From Chionoecetes opilio (lineage: Eukaryota; Arthropoda; Malacostraca; Decapoda; Majidae): DNA of 64,000 nucleotides. Location: contig JACEEZ010023454.1 in NCBI GenBank assembly GCA_016584305.1, positions 177,374 to 241,373 of the forward strand, in the 5' to 3' direction. The notes below the pieces were generated by a model, which was not told the DNA's origin, did no database searches, and saw only the letters and a program-made list of their open reading frames with translations. Below, piece after piece: positions 44,321-54,325 of this stretch (positions are counted from its first letter, which is position 1; each line of letters begins with the position of its first letter). The translations under genes were made by a program, and so were the position numbers.

Positions 44321-45512
44321 AACTGGACCAAAGACTACTGTATACTGGACTTGCTACTCATTTTGGGTTATTTCCAGTGGAGGCCAGTTTTGCGATTCCT
44401 GACATTTTCGAACATCACTCCCATTTCCCTTCCTATGGTTTATCAGTATAAATGATATACCGTTATCTTCGTAAATGTTTGTTCTATAATATTATCAAAT
44501 AAAAAACTGTATAATACACTAAAGAAATGCCATTATGAGAGAGTAAAGAAATATGCATGAACTTAATATTCACTTAAACTCTTCGCCATTTAATATTTTG
44601 CGAGAAAACATTTTACATGAAACATATCAATATAAGCGGATTTTATTAGCTTTCGATTGATATATTTCGTTTTCTGATAAATGAATTAGAACCATACATA
44701 AATTAGCGTTGACTAAATAAATAACCTCATCAAGCGGGAAAATTACCTGATTGATGATGTTATTTATTTAGTTAACGCTAATTTATGCATGGTTCTAATT
44801 CATTTATCAGAAAACGAAATATATCAATGGAAAGCTAATAAAATTTCGCTTCTATTGATATGTTGCATGTAAAACGTCTTCACGCAAAATATTAAATGGC
44901 GATAAGTTTAAGTGAATATAAGTTCATGCATATTTCTTCAGTGTCTCATAATTGAATTTCTTTAGTGTATTTTACAGTTTTTATTTGATAATATTATAGA
45001 ACAATCCTTTATGAAGATAACAGTGTATCATTGATACTGATAAGCCATAGTCTACTGTATTCATGGAACACTTTTTTACTTGCCGATCCGATTGATGTTA
45101 TTTTTTTAGTTAACGCTAAATTATGCATGGTGGTAATTCATTTATCAGAAAACGAGATATATCAATGGAAAGCTAATGAAAATCCGCTTCTATTGATATG
45201 TTTCATCTAAAATGTTTTCTTGCAAAATATTAAATGGCGAAGAGTTTAAGTGAATATTAAGTTCATGCATATTTCTTCACTCTCTCATAATGGCATTTCT
45301 TTGGTGTATTTTACTGTTTTTTATTTGATAATATTATAGAACAAACATTTACGAAGATAATGGTATATCATTTATACTGCTAAACCACAGGAAGGGAAAT
45401 GAGGGTGATGTTCGAAAATGGCAGGAATCGCAAAACTGGCCTCCACTGGTCATGGGCGGGTTGGCGCGGGGCACGAGTAGCAAGTCCAATATAGAGTAGT
45501 CTTTGACTGGAC
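44321..45512. mobile_element. Three-armed foldback repeat, about 1.2 kb
   Basis: Left arm about 44321-44740; inverted copies at 44755-45060 (inner part only) and 45090-45512 (full arm). Terminal pair: AACTGGACCAAAGACTACTG and AGTAGTCTTTGACTGGA. The two right-hand copies are direct repeats of each other, about 340 bp apart (TTAGTTAACGCTAATTTATG and TTAGTTAACGCTAAATTATG). AT-rich, with no ORF. Confidence 0.88.
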
Positions 45513-45751
45513 CCATTTACTCTACTTGAGGTAACGATAGATTGGACATCTTCAAGCCTCATTTAGTTGGGCAGTGATGTTGATTTTTCTATGTGAACAG
45601 TATTTTTCATGATACAGCCAATTTAAGTGGAGGAAAATGTATGCGCTCTAAAACGACTAGAGCCATGTTGTGACGTCAACAACGCACAGACTACAGAGCA
45701 AAACACAGCTGTGAAGCGGCCGCTCCTATTTCCTACCTACTACTACACCAA

Positions 45752-46504
45752 CTTGCATTACCCCTACTACCGCAAGATGACCAGTAATCCTCCTTCAAGG
45801 GATGTGGTAGGTATTCACTGTGTTTGTGAATATATAAGTTGTAGTTTATAAGAAAGAAGTGGATAGACAGGGATAAGTGGCCCATGACACCAGACAAGTG
45901 ATTACTTTTGGGATCGGCATTCCTTATAGGGAGCTTAAATGAACCTGCAATTACATGTACAGCTAGACAGATAGACAAACTCATAGAGGAACAGGTAGAA
46001 TGAGATAGATGGCTTTCTTTCCCCATATAAGCAAAACATACACCCTTCGTCACCCTAACACCTGCCTCCCACAACACAAACTCTACTCAGATAAGTTGCT
46101 TTCATTATTTGGTTAATATTACGCACTAGTGGGGAGGAGTGCAGCCCATGTCCAGGTAAGGTTAGTAAAGGTTGTAGTGGTGACGAGGTGGTGAGTAGGG
46201 TGACGAAGGGTGTATGTTTTGCTTATGTGGGGAAAGAAAGCCATATATCTCAGTCTACCTGTTCTATTATGAGTTCGTCTATCTGTTTAGCTGTACATGA
46301 TGTCATTGCAGGTTCATTTAAGCTCCCTATAAGGAATGCCGATCCCAAAAGTAATCACTTGTCTGGTGTCATGGGCCACTTATCCCTGTCTATCCACTTC
46401 TTTCTTATAAACTACAACTTATATATTCACAAACACAGTGAATACCTACCACATCCCTTGAAGGAGGATTACTGGTCATCTTGCGGTAGTAGGGGTAATG
46501 CAAG
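45752..46504. mobile_element. Foldback repeat with ~300-bp arms
   Basis: Arms 45752-46052 and 46197-46504 are near-identical inverted copies (ends CTTGCATTACCCCTACTACC and its complement), with a unique 145-bp spacer. A frame of about 100 codons is open outward in both arms and gives nearly the same peptide from each, as expected from the palindrome. Confidence 0.92.
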
Positions 46505-46534
46505 TTAGTAAAGTTAGTTAGGTTAGTAAAATAT

Positions 46535-46820
46535 AACAAAAAATTTACAGGGTTAGGTTAGGTTAGTAATTATTTTTTTTGGGGGGTCTCGCTAGGAGGT
46601 TATTAGTGAGGTTAGGCTATAGTGAGGTTAGATTAGTAATATTAAACATATTATATTTTTGAGTGGTCCAGGGGGGTCGTTTAGGAGGGGTGGGGGGTGA
46701 AGGTGGCATCTCTCCCCCACTTTATAATTACATTTTAGGGGTATTTGAAGGGATCTGTGAAGGTCTGGAGGAAAAAACCACTCTAATAAGGGCGGGAAAG
46801 GACTCTAGAATTTTACCTAA
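46535..46820. repeat. Solo arm of the repeat found paired at 62974-63533
   Basis: GGTTAGGTTAGTAATTATTT through AGGAGGTTATTAGTGAGG, GGTCTGGAGGAAAAA and GGGCGGGAAAGGACTCTAGA matches the right arm at about 63230-63533. Confidence 0.8.
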
Positions 46821-46992
46821 CTCATTGCGTGTTGTATACATAACATGAAAAACCCCCAGCCTGTCTCATCCCTACCTCAAAAGTCTGGCATTGTGCATAC
46901 CACTCCCGCAACTTATCACAGCTCAGCTAAAACCCTACAGCTACATATCATTTGCAAGTTACTTAGCCATGCACAAGTACATACATTAATAC

Positions 46993-47158
46993 TAACATCA
47001 AAATGGTCTCCACAGCAGTAGTATGAATTTCCCTTCATCGAGAAATTACGCCTTGCAGACATCCACCACTGTTTCCTCTTTTTCTTGTTTTTAGGCATAG
47101 TTATGTACACTTTCTCTGGAGTTTTAATTGTGGTGTTTTTTATATTGGCACAAAACAA
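46993..47158 (-). pseudogene. THAP-type zinc-finger exon fragment
   Basis: Minus strand: TPEKVYITMPKNKKKRKQWW, SARRNFSMKGNSYYCCGDHF. This matches the second half of a THAP domain (basic helix with W, then the C...C-x2-H-F zinc ligands). The frame meets a possible donor GTTA/GTATTA at 46992. The first zinc cysteines are not convincing and no further exon was found in the window. THAP proteins are either transposase-derived (P elements) or host regulators; here probably a relic. Calling it a pseudogene is an inference. Confidence 0.55.
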
Positions 47159-47399
47159 ACATGTTCAAAACAAACAAAAAGAACATGATATGTTCTTTTT
47201 GTCTGGGACATGTTGAATGGATAGGTACTGACGGTCTGCCGAGCCAAAAAGAGCCGATCAACTGGGCGAGATCTGAGACAATGTGCGTAGACTACGTCAC
47301 AACCAATCACAGCGCGTTCCGCCGTGTTGTGATATTTTGGCCCCAAAAAAGGCATATATTTAATTTATGGTGCATTTTTCAGCAAAAAGAATATAAGTA

Positions 47400-47800
47400 G
47401 AGTGATATGTAGCCTATATTGCATCCAAAGCTTCATAATATTCCGTGTTTTAGGTGTGAATAAACGGGTCCATTATATTTTTTGAGCATCTTCGAAACCT
47501 GAATTGTATAGCTTGATGTTCATTTACTAAGTATATTACAACATACGAATTAATTTATATTTTTTGACATTGGTTGTTGTTTCATCTCGTCTGCCTTACT
47601 CTCCTAGATATTAAGAAATTACTGTGCTACTCCGTAATAATTTATTATTCATGCGATATGGTACTTCACGCTCAGTCCCAAGTACAATACCCTTAACACC
47701 CGTCCTTTTCTCTCTATCACACTTGAATCAGACCCATGTATGATGTGTTATAGGACCATTGGGCGACTGAATTATTAGTTTCTTATATTCTTAAAAAAAT
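47400..47800 (+). other. End of receptor intron 3, no feature seen
   Basis: AT-rich sequence leading to the acceptor CTTGGCAG at 47813. Confidence 0.5.
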
Positions 47801-47813
47801 TACCCCTTGGCAG

Positions 47814-47992
47814 TCCGTGGGCATCGAGGAAGGTCTGGAGAAGGTGTTGGAAGGTGGCTTCTCTTATATCTTCAACTACTACTACATAAGACCCGTCATC
47901 GACACTCGGTACACGGACGCTAAAGGTTACACTCCCATCTACGTCAGCAAGACTGTGTACCCGCTCTTCTCCGGGAACGCTTGGGCATTTCG
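47814..47992 (+). CDS. Ionotropic receptor exon d: S2 lobe
   Basis: Encodes SVGIEEGLEKVLEGGFSYIF, NYYYIRPVIDTRYTD, GYTPIYVSKTVYPLFSGN and AWAFR. This corresponds to the S2 segment in which iGluRs have the A-Y-I-x-x-x...Y motif and the G-x-G/A-F-A stretch (here GNAWAF). Acceptor CCCCTTGGCAG/TCC at 47813; phase 0 in, two bases carried out. The donor is CG/GTAAAC at 47993. It continues the protein directly from exon c, 20 kb upstream. Confidence 0.88.
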
Positions 47993-48104
47993 GTAAACAG
48001 TAAAAAAAAAAATGAATAAATGATCAAATATAGAGATACATATATAAACAGATAGATTAATAAATAAAAGATAAATGCATTAATTAATGAATATCCAAAC
48101 TGCT

Positions 48105-48196
48105 TTTGTGTCTGTGTGTCTGGTGTCTGGTGTCTGGTGACTGGTGTCTGGTGTCTGGTGTCTGGTGACTGGTGTCTGGTGTCTGGTGACTGGTGA

Positions 48197-48230
<34 letters not shown>

Positions 48231-48231
48231 A

Positions 48232-48265
<34 letters not shown>

Positions 48266-48266
48266 A

Positions 48267-48339
<73 letters not shown>

Positions 48340-48355
48340 TGTGTGTGTGTTTGTG

Positions 48356-48421
<66 letters not shown>
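48105..48421. repeat. 7-bp GTCTGGT/GACTGGT minisatellite followed by (GT)n
   Basis: About 28 heptamers (TGGTGTC or TGGTGAC) at 48105-48305, then GT repeats to 48421. It occupies most of the 533-bp receptor intron 4. Confidence 0.96.
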
Positions 48422-48423
<2 letters not shown>

Positions 48424-48525
48424 ATTAGTACTACCCTAGTATGGGATTAATGCTTATTGACATTTCTTTGAGATAAAAAATTCTTGGTAATACTCGCCAA
48501 GTGTTTTATTGCCTCGTTTGAACAG

Positions 48526-48691
48526 ACGTGGCGCGCCCTTCCAGCATGATATTAGCCGAGCCATGCAAGCTATCTTAGAGGGCGGGTTGGTCACCTTCTG
48601 GATGGATGATGTCATTAGGATGTATGTAAGAGACGAGGGAGAGAAGGAAACTAGGACAGGTAGCAACGCAGGACAGCTTGTTTTAAATACG
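48526..48691 (+). CDS. Ionotropic receptor exon e: end of S2
   Basis: Encodes RGAPFQHDISRAMQAILEGG, LVTFWMDDVIRMYVRDEGEK and TRTGSNAGQLVLNT. This fits the iGluR segment K-G-S-P-x-x-x-x-I-S-x-A-I-L-x-L-x-E-x-G that precedes the last membrane helix. Acceptor TTTGAACAG/A at 48525, supplying the third base of the Arg codon begun in exon d. Donor ACG/GTAAGG at 48692; this donor is also the first unit-like sequence of the minisatellite filling the next intron. Confidence 0.88.
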
Positions 48692-51390
48692 GTAAGGAAT
48701 GTGTATGACTGTATTTCAATGGGATAACAGTTCTAGGAAATTTTATGACTATCTTTCAGAGCGGTAAGTGACTTTTATGATTATTTTTCAATACGGAAAG
48801 TAACTTTTATGAGTCATGACTAACTTGTAACATTTATGACTATCTTTCAGTGCAGTAAGTAATTCTTATGACTATTTTTCGGTGCAGTAAGGAGCCTTAA
48901 TAACTATATTTCATTGGTAAGGAACTTTTATGACTATCTTTAAGTGCGGTTAGGAACTTTTATGACTATATTTCAGTACGGTAAGGAGCTTTTATGACTA
49001 TCTTTAAGTGCTGTTAGAAAAATGTATGACTATCTTTAAGTGCGGTTAGGATCTTTTATGACTGTTTCAGTGCGGTAAGGAACTTTTATGACTATCTTTC
49101 AGTGCGTTAAGGAAATTTTATTACTATCTTTCAGTGCGATAAGGAACTTTTATGACTATCTATTAGTGCGGTAAGGAGTATTTTATCATTATATGTTAGT
49201 GCGATAAGGAACTTTTATGACAATATTTCAATGCGGTAAGGAGCTTTTATGACTATTCAGTTGCGGTAAGAAATTTTTATGACTATCTTTCAGTGCGTTA
49301 AGGAAATTTTATTACTATCTTTCAGTGCGATAAGGAGCTTTTATGACTATCTATTAGTGCGGTAAGGAGTATTTTATCACTATATGTTAGTGCGATAAGG
49401 AACTTTTATGACAATCTCTCAGTGCGGTAAGGAGCTTTTATCACTCTATTTCAGTGCGAAAATAAACTTTTACGACTATCTTTAAGTGAGGCAAAGAGCT
49501 TTTATATCTATCTTTCATTGCGGTAAGGAACTCTTATGACTTTCTTTCAATGCTGCAAGAAACTGTTTATGACTATTTTTCAATGCGGTAAAGAGCTTTT
49601 ATGACTGTTTCAGTGCGGTAAGGAACGTTTTTATGACTATCTTTCAGTGCGGTAAGGAATTTTTATGACTATATGTTTCAGTGCAATAAGAACATAAAAA
49701 CATAAGAACATGAAAAAATAAGGAAGCTACAAGAGGCCGTGAGACCTACACGTGGTACTTCCTGTTTCTTAACACTACCTACATCCACCTTTCATCCCCA
49801 TCCATGAAATTGTCTAACCTCCTTTTGAAACTCCCTATTGACTCCGCACTAACTACCTGATGACTGAGTCCATTACAATCATTTACCACCCTATTTGTGA
49901 ACCAGTTTCTTTTTTAAATCTATGTTTTACCAGTTTGAATTCGTTACTTCGTGTTCTACCCTGATTAGAAGCCGTAAGAACTTTTCCTACATCTCCTTCA
50001 TTGTATCCCTTTAACCACTTAAAAATATATATCAGATCGCCCCTTACTCTACGTCTCTCGAGTGAGTGTAGATGTAATAACTTCAATCTCCTCTCACAAC
50101 TAAAGTTACGCATTCCCTGTATAATTGTGTTCATCCTTCTCTGCACTGACTCTAACTAATAACTAACAAGGCTATATCCATCCTATAATACGGGGATCAA
50201 AACTGTACCGCATAGTCTAGGTGAGGTCTGACTATAGAGCCAAATAAAGCTTTACAATAACCTCAGCACTTCTACTTTTAACACTCCTGGTAATGAATCC
50301 TAAATCCCCATTAGCTCGATTTCTAGCCTAAAGACATTGTTTCATAGGACGGAGGTCTGATCTTATACCCGTATTCCCAAATCTTAGTCACTTTCTGATC
50401 TTTTCAGCGATACATTGCGTATAGTGCACAGTACCTATTACCATGATTTTTCAACCAACATTATTTACGCTACACTTGTCAATATTAAATTCCATCTGCC
50501 ACCTGACTACCCACTCGTTTAACATATCTTAATCTCCTTGCAAACTGTTTACATCAGACTGTGATCTAATAATCCTACCTACCTTAGTATCATCAGCAAA
50601 CTTGCTGATATAATTGCTAATCCCACTATCTAAGTTGTAGATGTAAATCAAACATAGTAATGGGCCCAAATCAGACCCCTGTGGAACCCCACTTGTTACC
50701 TGCCCCCATTTAGATTTAGAACCACTAATAGTAACCCTTTGTTGCCTATAAGGAATTATAATGACTATCTTTCAGTGCGGTAAGGAGCTTTTATGACTAT
50801 CTTTATGTGCGGTAAGTAACGTATGACTATCTTTCAGTGCGGTAAAGAGCTTTTATGACTATCTTTCAGTGCGGTAAAGAGCTTTTATGACTATCTTTAT
50901 GTGCGGTAAAGAGCTTTTATGACTATCTTTCAGTGCGGTAAAGAGCTTTTATGACTATCTTTCAGTGCGGTAAAGAGCTTTTATGACTATCTTTCAGTGC
51001 GGTAAGAAACTTTTGTGATTATCTTTCAGTGCGTTAAGGAACTTTTATGACTATCTCCAGTGCGGTAAGGAACTTTTAACTATCTTTCATTGCGATAAAA
51101 GACTTTTATGACTATCTTTCAGTGCAGTAAGTAGCTTTTATGGCTATCTTCCAGTGCGGTAAAGAGCTCTTATGACTATCTTTCAGTGCAGTTAGGAGCT
51201 TTTATGACTATTTAAGTGCGTTAAGGAGCTTTTATGACTATATTTTAATGCGGTAAGGAGCTTTTATGATTATCTTCCAATGCGGTACGGAGTTTTTATA
51301 ACAATCTCTCAGTGCGGTAAGGAACTCTTATGACGAGCTTTCAGTGCGGTAAGGAGTTTTTATGTCCATCTTTCAGTACTGTATGTAACC
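48692..51390. repeat. 32-bp minisatellite filling receptor intron 5, units carry splice-site-like motifs
   Basis: Unit GGTAAGGAGCTTTTATGACT plus ATCTTTCAGTGC. About 30 diverged units lie at 48692-49685 and about 20 at 50750-51390, separated by a LINE. Each unit carries TATCTTTCAG, resembling a 3' splice site, four bases before GGTAAGG, resembling a 5' splice site. The array starts at the authentic exon donor (ACGGTAAGGAATGTGTATGA), suggesting it grew by duplication of the intron's own 5' end. Confidence 0.92.
49690..50750 (-). mobile_element. LINE fragment (CR1-like) inserted in the minisatellite
   Basis: Minus strand, 5' truncated: TSGVPQGSDLGPLLCLIYIY (motif B), SKFADDTKVGRI (catalytic FADD box), then decayed thumb, then an open 87-codon end piece (RRMNTIIQGMRNFSCERRLK...LHLHSLERRRVRGDLIYIFK). 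The 3' end carries an AAGAACATAAGAACAT-type tail. Stops between 50340 and 50160 show it is dead. Minisatellite units continue on both sides. Confidence 0.82.
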
Positions 51391-51569
51391 TGTGTTACTT
51401 TTTCGATTATATTTTTTAGTTTGGACGGAACTTTCTACATTTTAATTGCGATTCAATTTATTTGTTGTGGGTTTATTAATTTCCACCGTTCAAGTGTGTA
51501 TTGCCATGTAACATTAAGTGCCATATAAGCAAGCAAGTATGATAGTTTTGTCTGCTTGGCCTTCTTCAG

Positions 51570-51710
51570 GGTAGCGGCGGAGAGGTGGTGCTCGGGCTCA
51601 CCCATCTACAGGGTACATTCTACGCCCTTCTCCTTGGCCAAGCAGCCGCGGTAATCACTCACCTGGTGGAACACCTGTTGAACTGCCGCACACTCTACAT
51701 AACAGACTGA
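51570..51710 (+). CDS. Ionotropic receptor terminal exon f: last TM helix and stop
   Basis: Encodes GSGGEVVLGLTHLQGTFYAL, LLGQAAAVITHLVEHLL (the final membrane helix) and a short tail NCRTLYITD, then TGA at 51708-51710. The acceptor TTGGCCTTCTTCAG ends at 51569, phase 0, matching exon e. A short cytoplasmic tail directly after the helix is usual for IRs. Confidence 0.88.
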   Translation, partial: GSGGEVVLGLTHLQGTFYALLLGQAAAVITHLVEHLLNCRTLYITD

Positions 51711-51975
51711 TCTCTAAGGCATTCAATGAAATACCGGTTCTCAGCATCCAGATATTACCAAGGTGAAACTATTTTGATTTATTGATATAATTTGATGTTT
51801 TTCTATCGTTATCTGGTTATAGTTTTCCAGCAAAATCCCCTTTCCTTTTTATTTTTGTCCAAATGTCGATATTATATAATCATAAATGAACAAGGAAACC
51901 AAAAAAATTGCATCAATATTATCAATGCCTAAATGCGTTGTAAATGTAGTTGAGTTAAGACTCGTGGCACTTTGG

Positions 51976-52079
51976 AATAAAACTCTTGAGAATGAAACTA
52001 TATTATATTTATTATGGATTTGACAGAAATGTAACGTTTGTGAGTATAGAGATGGCAGTATAGCCAATAAAGAAATAAA
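51976..52079 (+). terminator. Candidate poly(A) signals of the receptor gene
   Basis: AATAAA at 51976-51981, 52066-52071 and 52074-52079, 266 to 369 bp past the stop codon. Which one is used cannot be told from sequence. Confidence 0.6.
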
Positions 52080-52099
52080 GAGACTTCTGTGCTTCATGA

Positions 52100-52439
52100 T
52101 TTCCTTTTTACTCCCATCCCTATTCTGTCCATCTTATAAATAAAACAAGATTTAATCTTCCTTTTTTTCACTATTTTATCCCTCTCACTGGTAAACTCTG
52201 AAACTCTCCTCCTGGCTCTATTTATCCGCCTTCCTACGACTTCGACTTTTACACGAGAGGAGCGTCAAGATATCTCCGAAATTGAATGAGCCAGCCTCCC
52301 TTTCTTTCGTTATTTCTATCTTCTATACGGGATGTTGATGCCCGGACATGTTTGGCGCACGCATGATGACTGACTCGGTAAGTTATCATTTCCTTATCTG
52401 TCAGGGTTCAACAAAATAAGCGACACTTTGTGTGTGTGT

Positions 52440-52440
<1 letters not shown>
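52100..52440. other. Intergenic, no feature seen
   Basis: AT- and CT-rich sequence between the receptor 3' end and the poly(T) of the next LINE. Confidence 0.5.
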
Positions 52441-52473
<33 letters not shown>

Positions 52474-52570
52474 TCACAATGGACTGGCCAAGGGCACAAA
52501 AAAATGGGTAACACAAAGCCCGCTTAGTTGCCAATCCCTATAAAGAAGACAGTAAGAGAATTTAAAAAAA

Positions 52571-53832
52571 AAGAGGGGTGGGCCAATTTAGTTCGGGAGG
52601 TGTCTTGTTACTCTTCTTTTGAAAAGATTTAAGTCATAGGAAAGAGGAAAAATAAAACAGGAAGAGAGTTCCAGAGTTTACCAGTAAAAGGGATGAAAGA
52701 GTAAAGATACTGATTAACTCTTGCATTAGCAAGATGGACAGAATAGGGATGAGAATGAGTAGAAAGTCTTATGCAGCGAGGCCGCGGGAGGGGGGGAGGC
52801 ATGCAGTTAGCAAGTTAAGAAGAGCAGTGAGCATGAAAATAACGGTAGAAGAGAGCAAGAGAAGCAACATTGCGTCGGTGATTTTAAGATTGAAGACAGT
52901 CAGTCAGAGGAGGGGAATTGATGAGACGAAAAGCTTTTGACTCAACCCTGTTTAGGAGAGCTGTATGAGTGGATCCTCCCCAAACATGTGAGACATACTC
53001 CATACATGGGCGGATAAGGCCCCTGTAGAGAGCAAGCAATTGGGAGGGAGAAAAAAAAGGACGCAGACGCCACAGCACACCTAACTTCTTAGAAGCTGTT
53101 TTAGCAAAAGATGAGATGTGAGATTTCCAGTTCAGATTTTTAGTAATGGATAGTCCTAGAATGTTCATTGTAGAAGGAGACAGTTGAGTGATATTGAAGA
53201 CGAGGGGATAGTTATCTGGTAGGTTTTGTCGAGTAGATAGGTAAAGAAATTGGGTTTTTGAGGCATTGAACAAAACAAGGTTTGCTTTGCCCCAATCAGA
53301 AATTATAGAAATATCAGAAGTTAAGCGCTCGGTGGCATCTCTCCGTGAATCAGTTAGTTTCTGTTGAGTTGGACGTCTAATAAACGACGTTGAAAAATGC
53401 AGGGTAGAATCATCAGCGTAGGAGTGGATAGGGCTTTGAGTTAGACTTAGAAGATCATTAATGAATAATAGAAAGAGTAGGTGATAGGACAGAACCCTGG
53501 GGAACACCACTGCTGATAGATTTAGAAGAAGAACAATGTCCGTCTACAGTAGCTGCAATAGAACGGTTTGAAAGGAAACTTTAGATGTAGGTACAGAGAG
53601 AAGGATAGAAACCGAATGAGGGTAGTATGGAAATTAAAGATTTGTGCCAGACTATATCAAAAGCTTTTGATATGTCAAGGGCAACAGCAAAAGTTTCACC
53701 GAAACCCCTAAAGGAGGATGACCAAGATTCAGTTAGGAAAGCTAGAAGATCGCCAGTAGATCGCCATTTACGGAAACCGTACTGACGATCAGATAAAAGA
53801 TTGTGAGCAGATAGATGCTTAAGAATCTTCTT
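52571..53832 (-). pseudogene. LINE reverse transcriptase (broken)
   Basis: Minus strand from 53832: FRKWRSTGDLLAF, ALDISKAFDIVW (motif A), FLSNRSIAATVDG, then a 208-codon open piece 53510-52884 with LFLLFINDLLSLT, SYADDSTLHF (catalytic YADD), TKNLNWKSHISSFAK, LYRGLIRPCMEYVSHVWGGS and RVESKAFRLI. The C-terminal part to about 52570 (NLFKRRVTRHL) is in other frames with stops. Frame changes near 53515 and 52885. Confidence 0.83.
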
Positions 53833-54152
53833 ATTACCTCCGCCAACGAAGTTGGAGGGAGGTTATGTTTTCACCCCGGTATGTCTGTCTGTTTGTTTGT
53901 TTGTTAGTGTACAGGATTACTCGAAAAGTTACGAGTAGATTTGGACCAAACTTGGTATACCAAGTCTATTTGGTATAAGGAAGAACTGATTTAATTTTGG
54001 ATGAAATCGAATCACAACTGTTGTTTTGGATGAAATCGAATCACAACTGTTGCCATGGCAACCAATTGAAAATCCAATTTTCCCTATCCTTAAACATGGT
54101 GAATGGAATATTTGGGCGGAGGTATGCGCTCTACTGAGTGCCCCCCCTAGTT
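53833..54152. mobile_element. CCTCCGCC-type MITE inserted in the LINE
   Basis: Ends ACCTCCGCCAACGAAG and GGCGGAGGTATGCGCTCTAC, with inverted ACCTCCGCC and GGCGGAGGT. Contains GTCTGTCTGTTTGTTTGTTTG and an internal 29-bp tandem duplication (TGGATGAAATCGAATCACAA) near 53997-54055. The repeat type is widespread in marine invertebrates as far as I recall. Confidence 0.75.
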
Positions 54153-54325
54153 AGGTATAGATTCAAAAGCTTTATAAAGGCAGGAAGTCAAAGCTAAAGG
54201 AAGCTAAAGGAAGTCAAAGGACGGTAGTTTGAAGGATTAGAACGGTCACCCTTGTTTTGATTTCTTTCAAAGTCTTGGGGAATGAGTCACTGAAGCCAGG
54301 CTAAGCTTAAACTCCATCTCGAAAA

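Larger units (their letters stand above)
52441..54300 (-). mobile_element. LINE with A-tail, decayed, MITE inside
   Basis: Minus-strand non-LTR retrotransposon. The 3' A-tail is the poly(T) at 52441-52470. Coding traces run from about 54290 (KGDRSNPSNYRP-like region) to about 52570. A MITE at 53833-54152 interrupts it. 5' truncated. Confidence 0.82.

Noticed and set aside
45733..46508. Two similar ~100-residue proteins on opposite strands
   Set aside because: They derive from the two arms of one palindrome, so similarity is expected and gives no evidence for selection.
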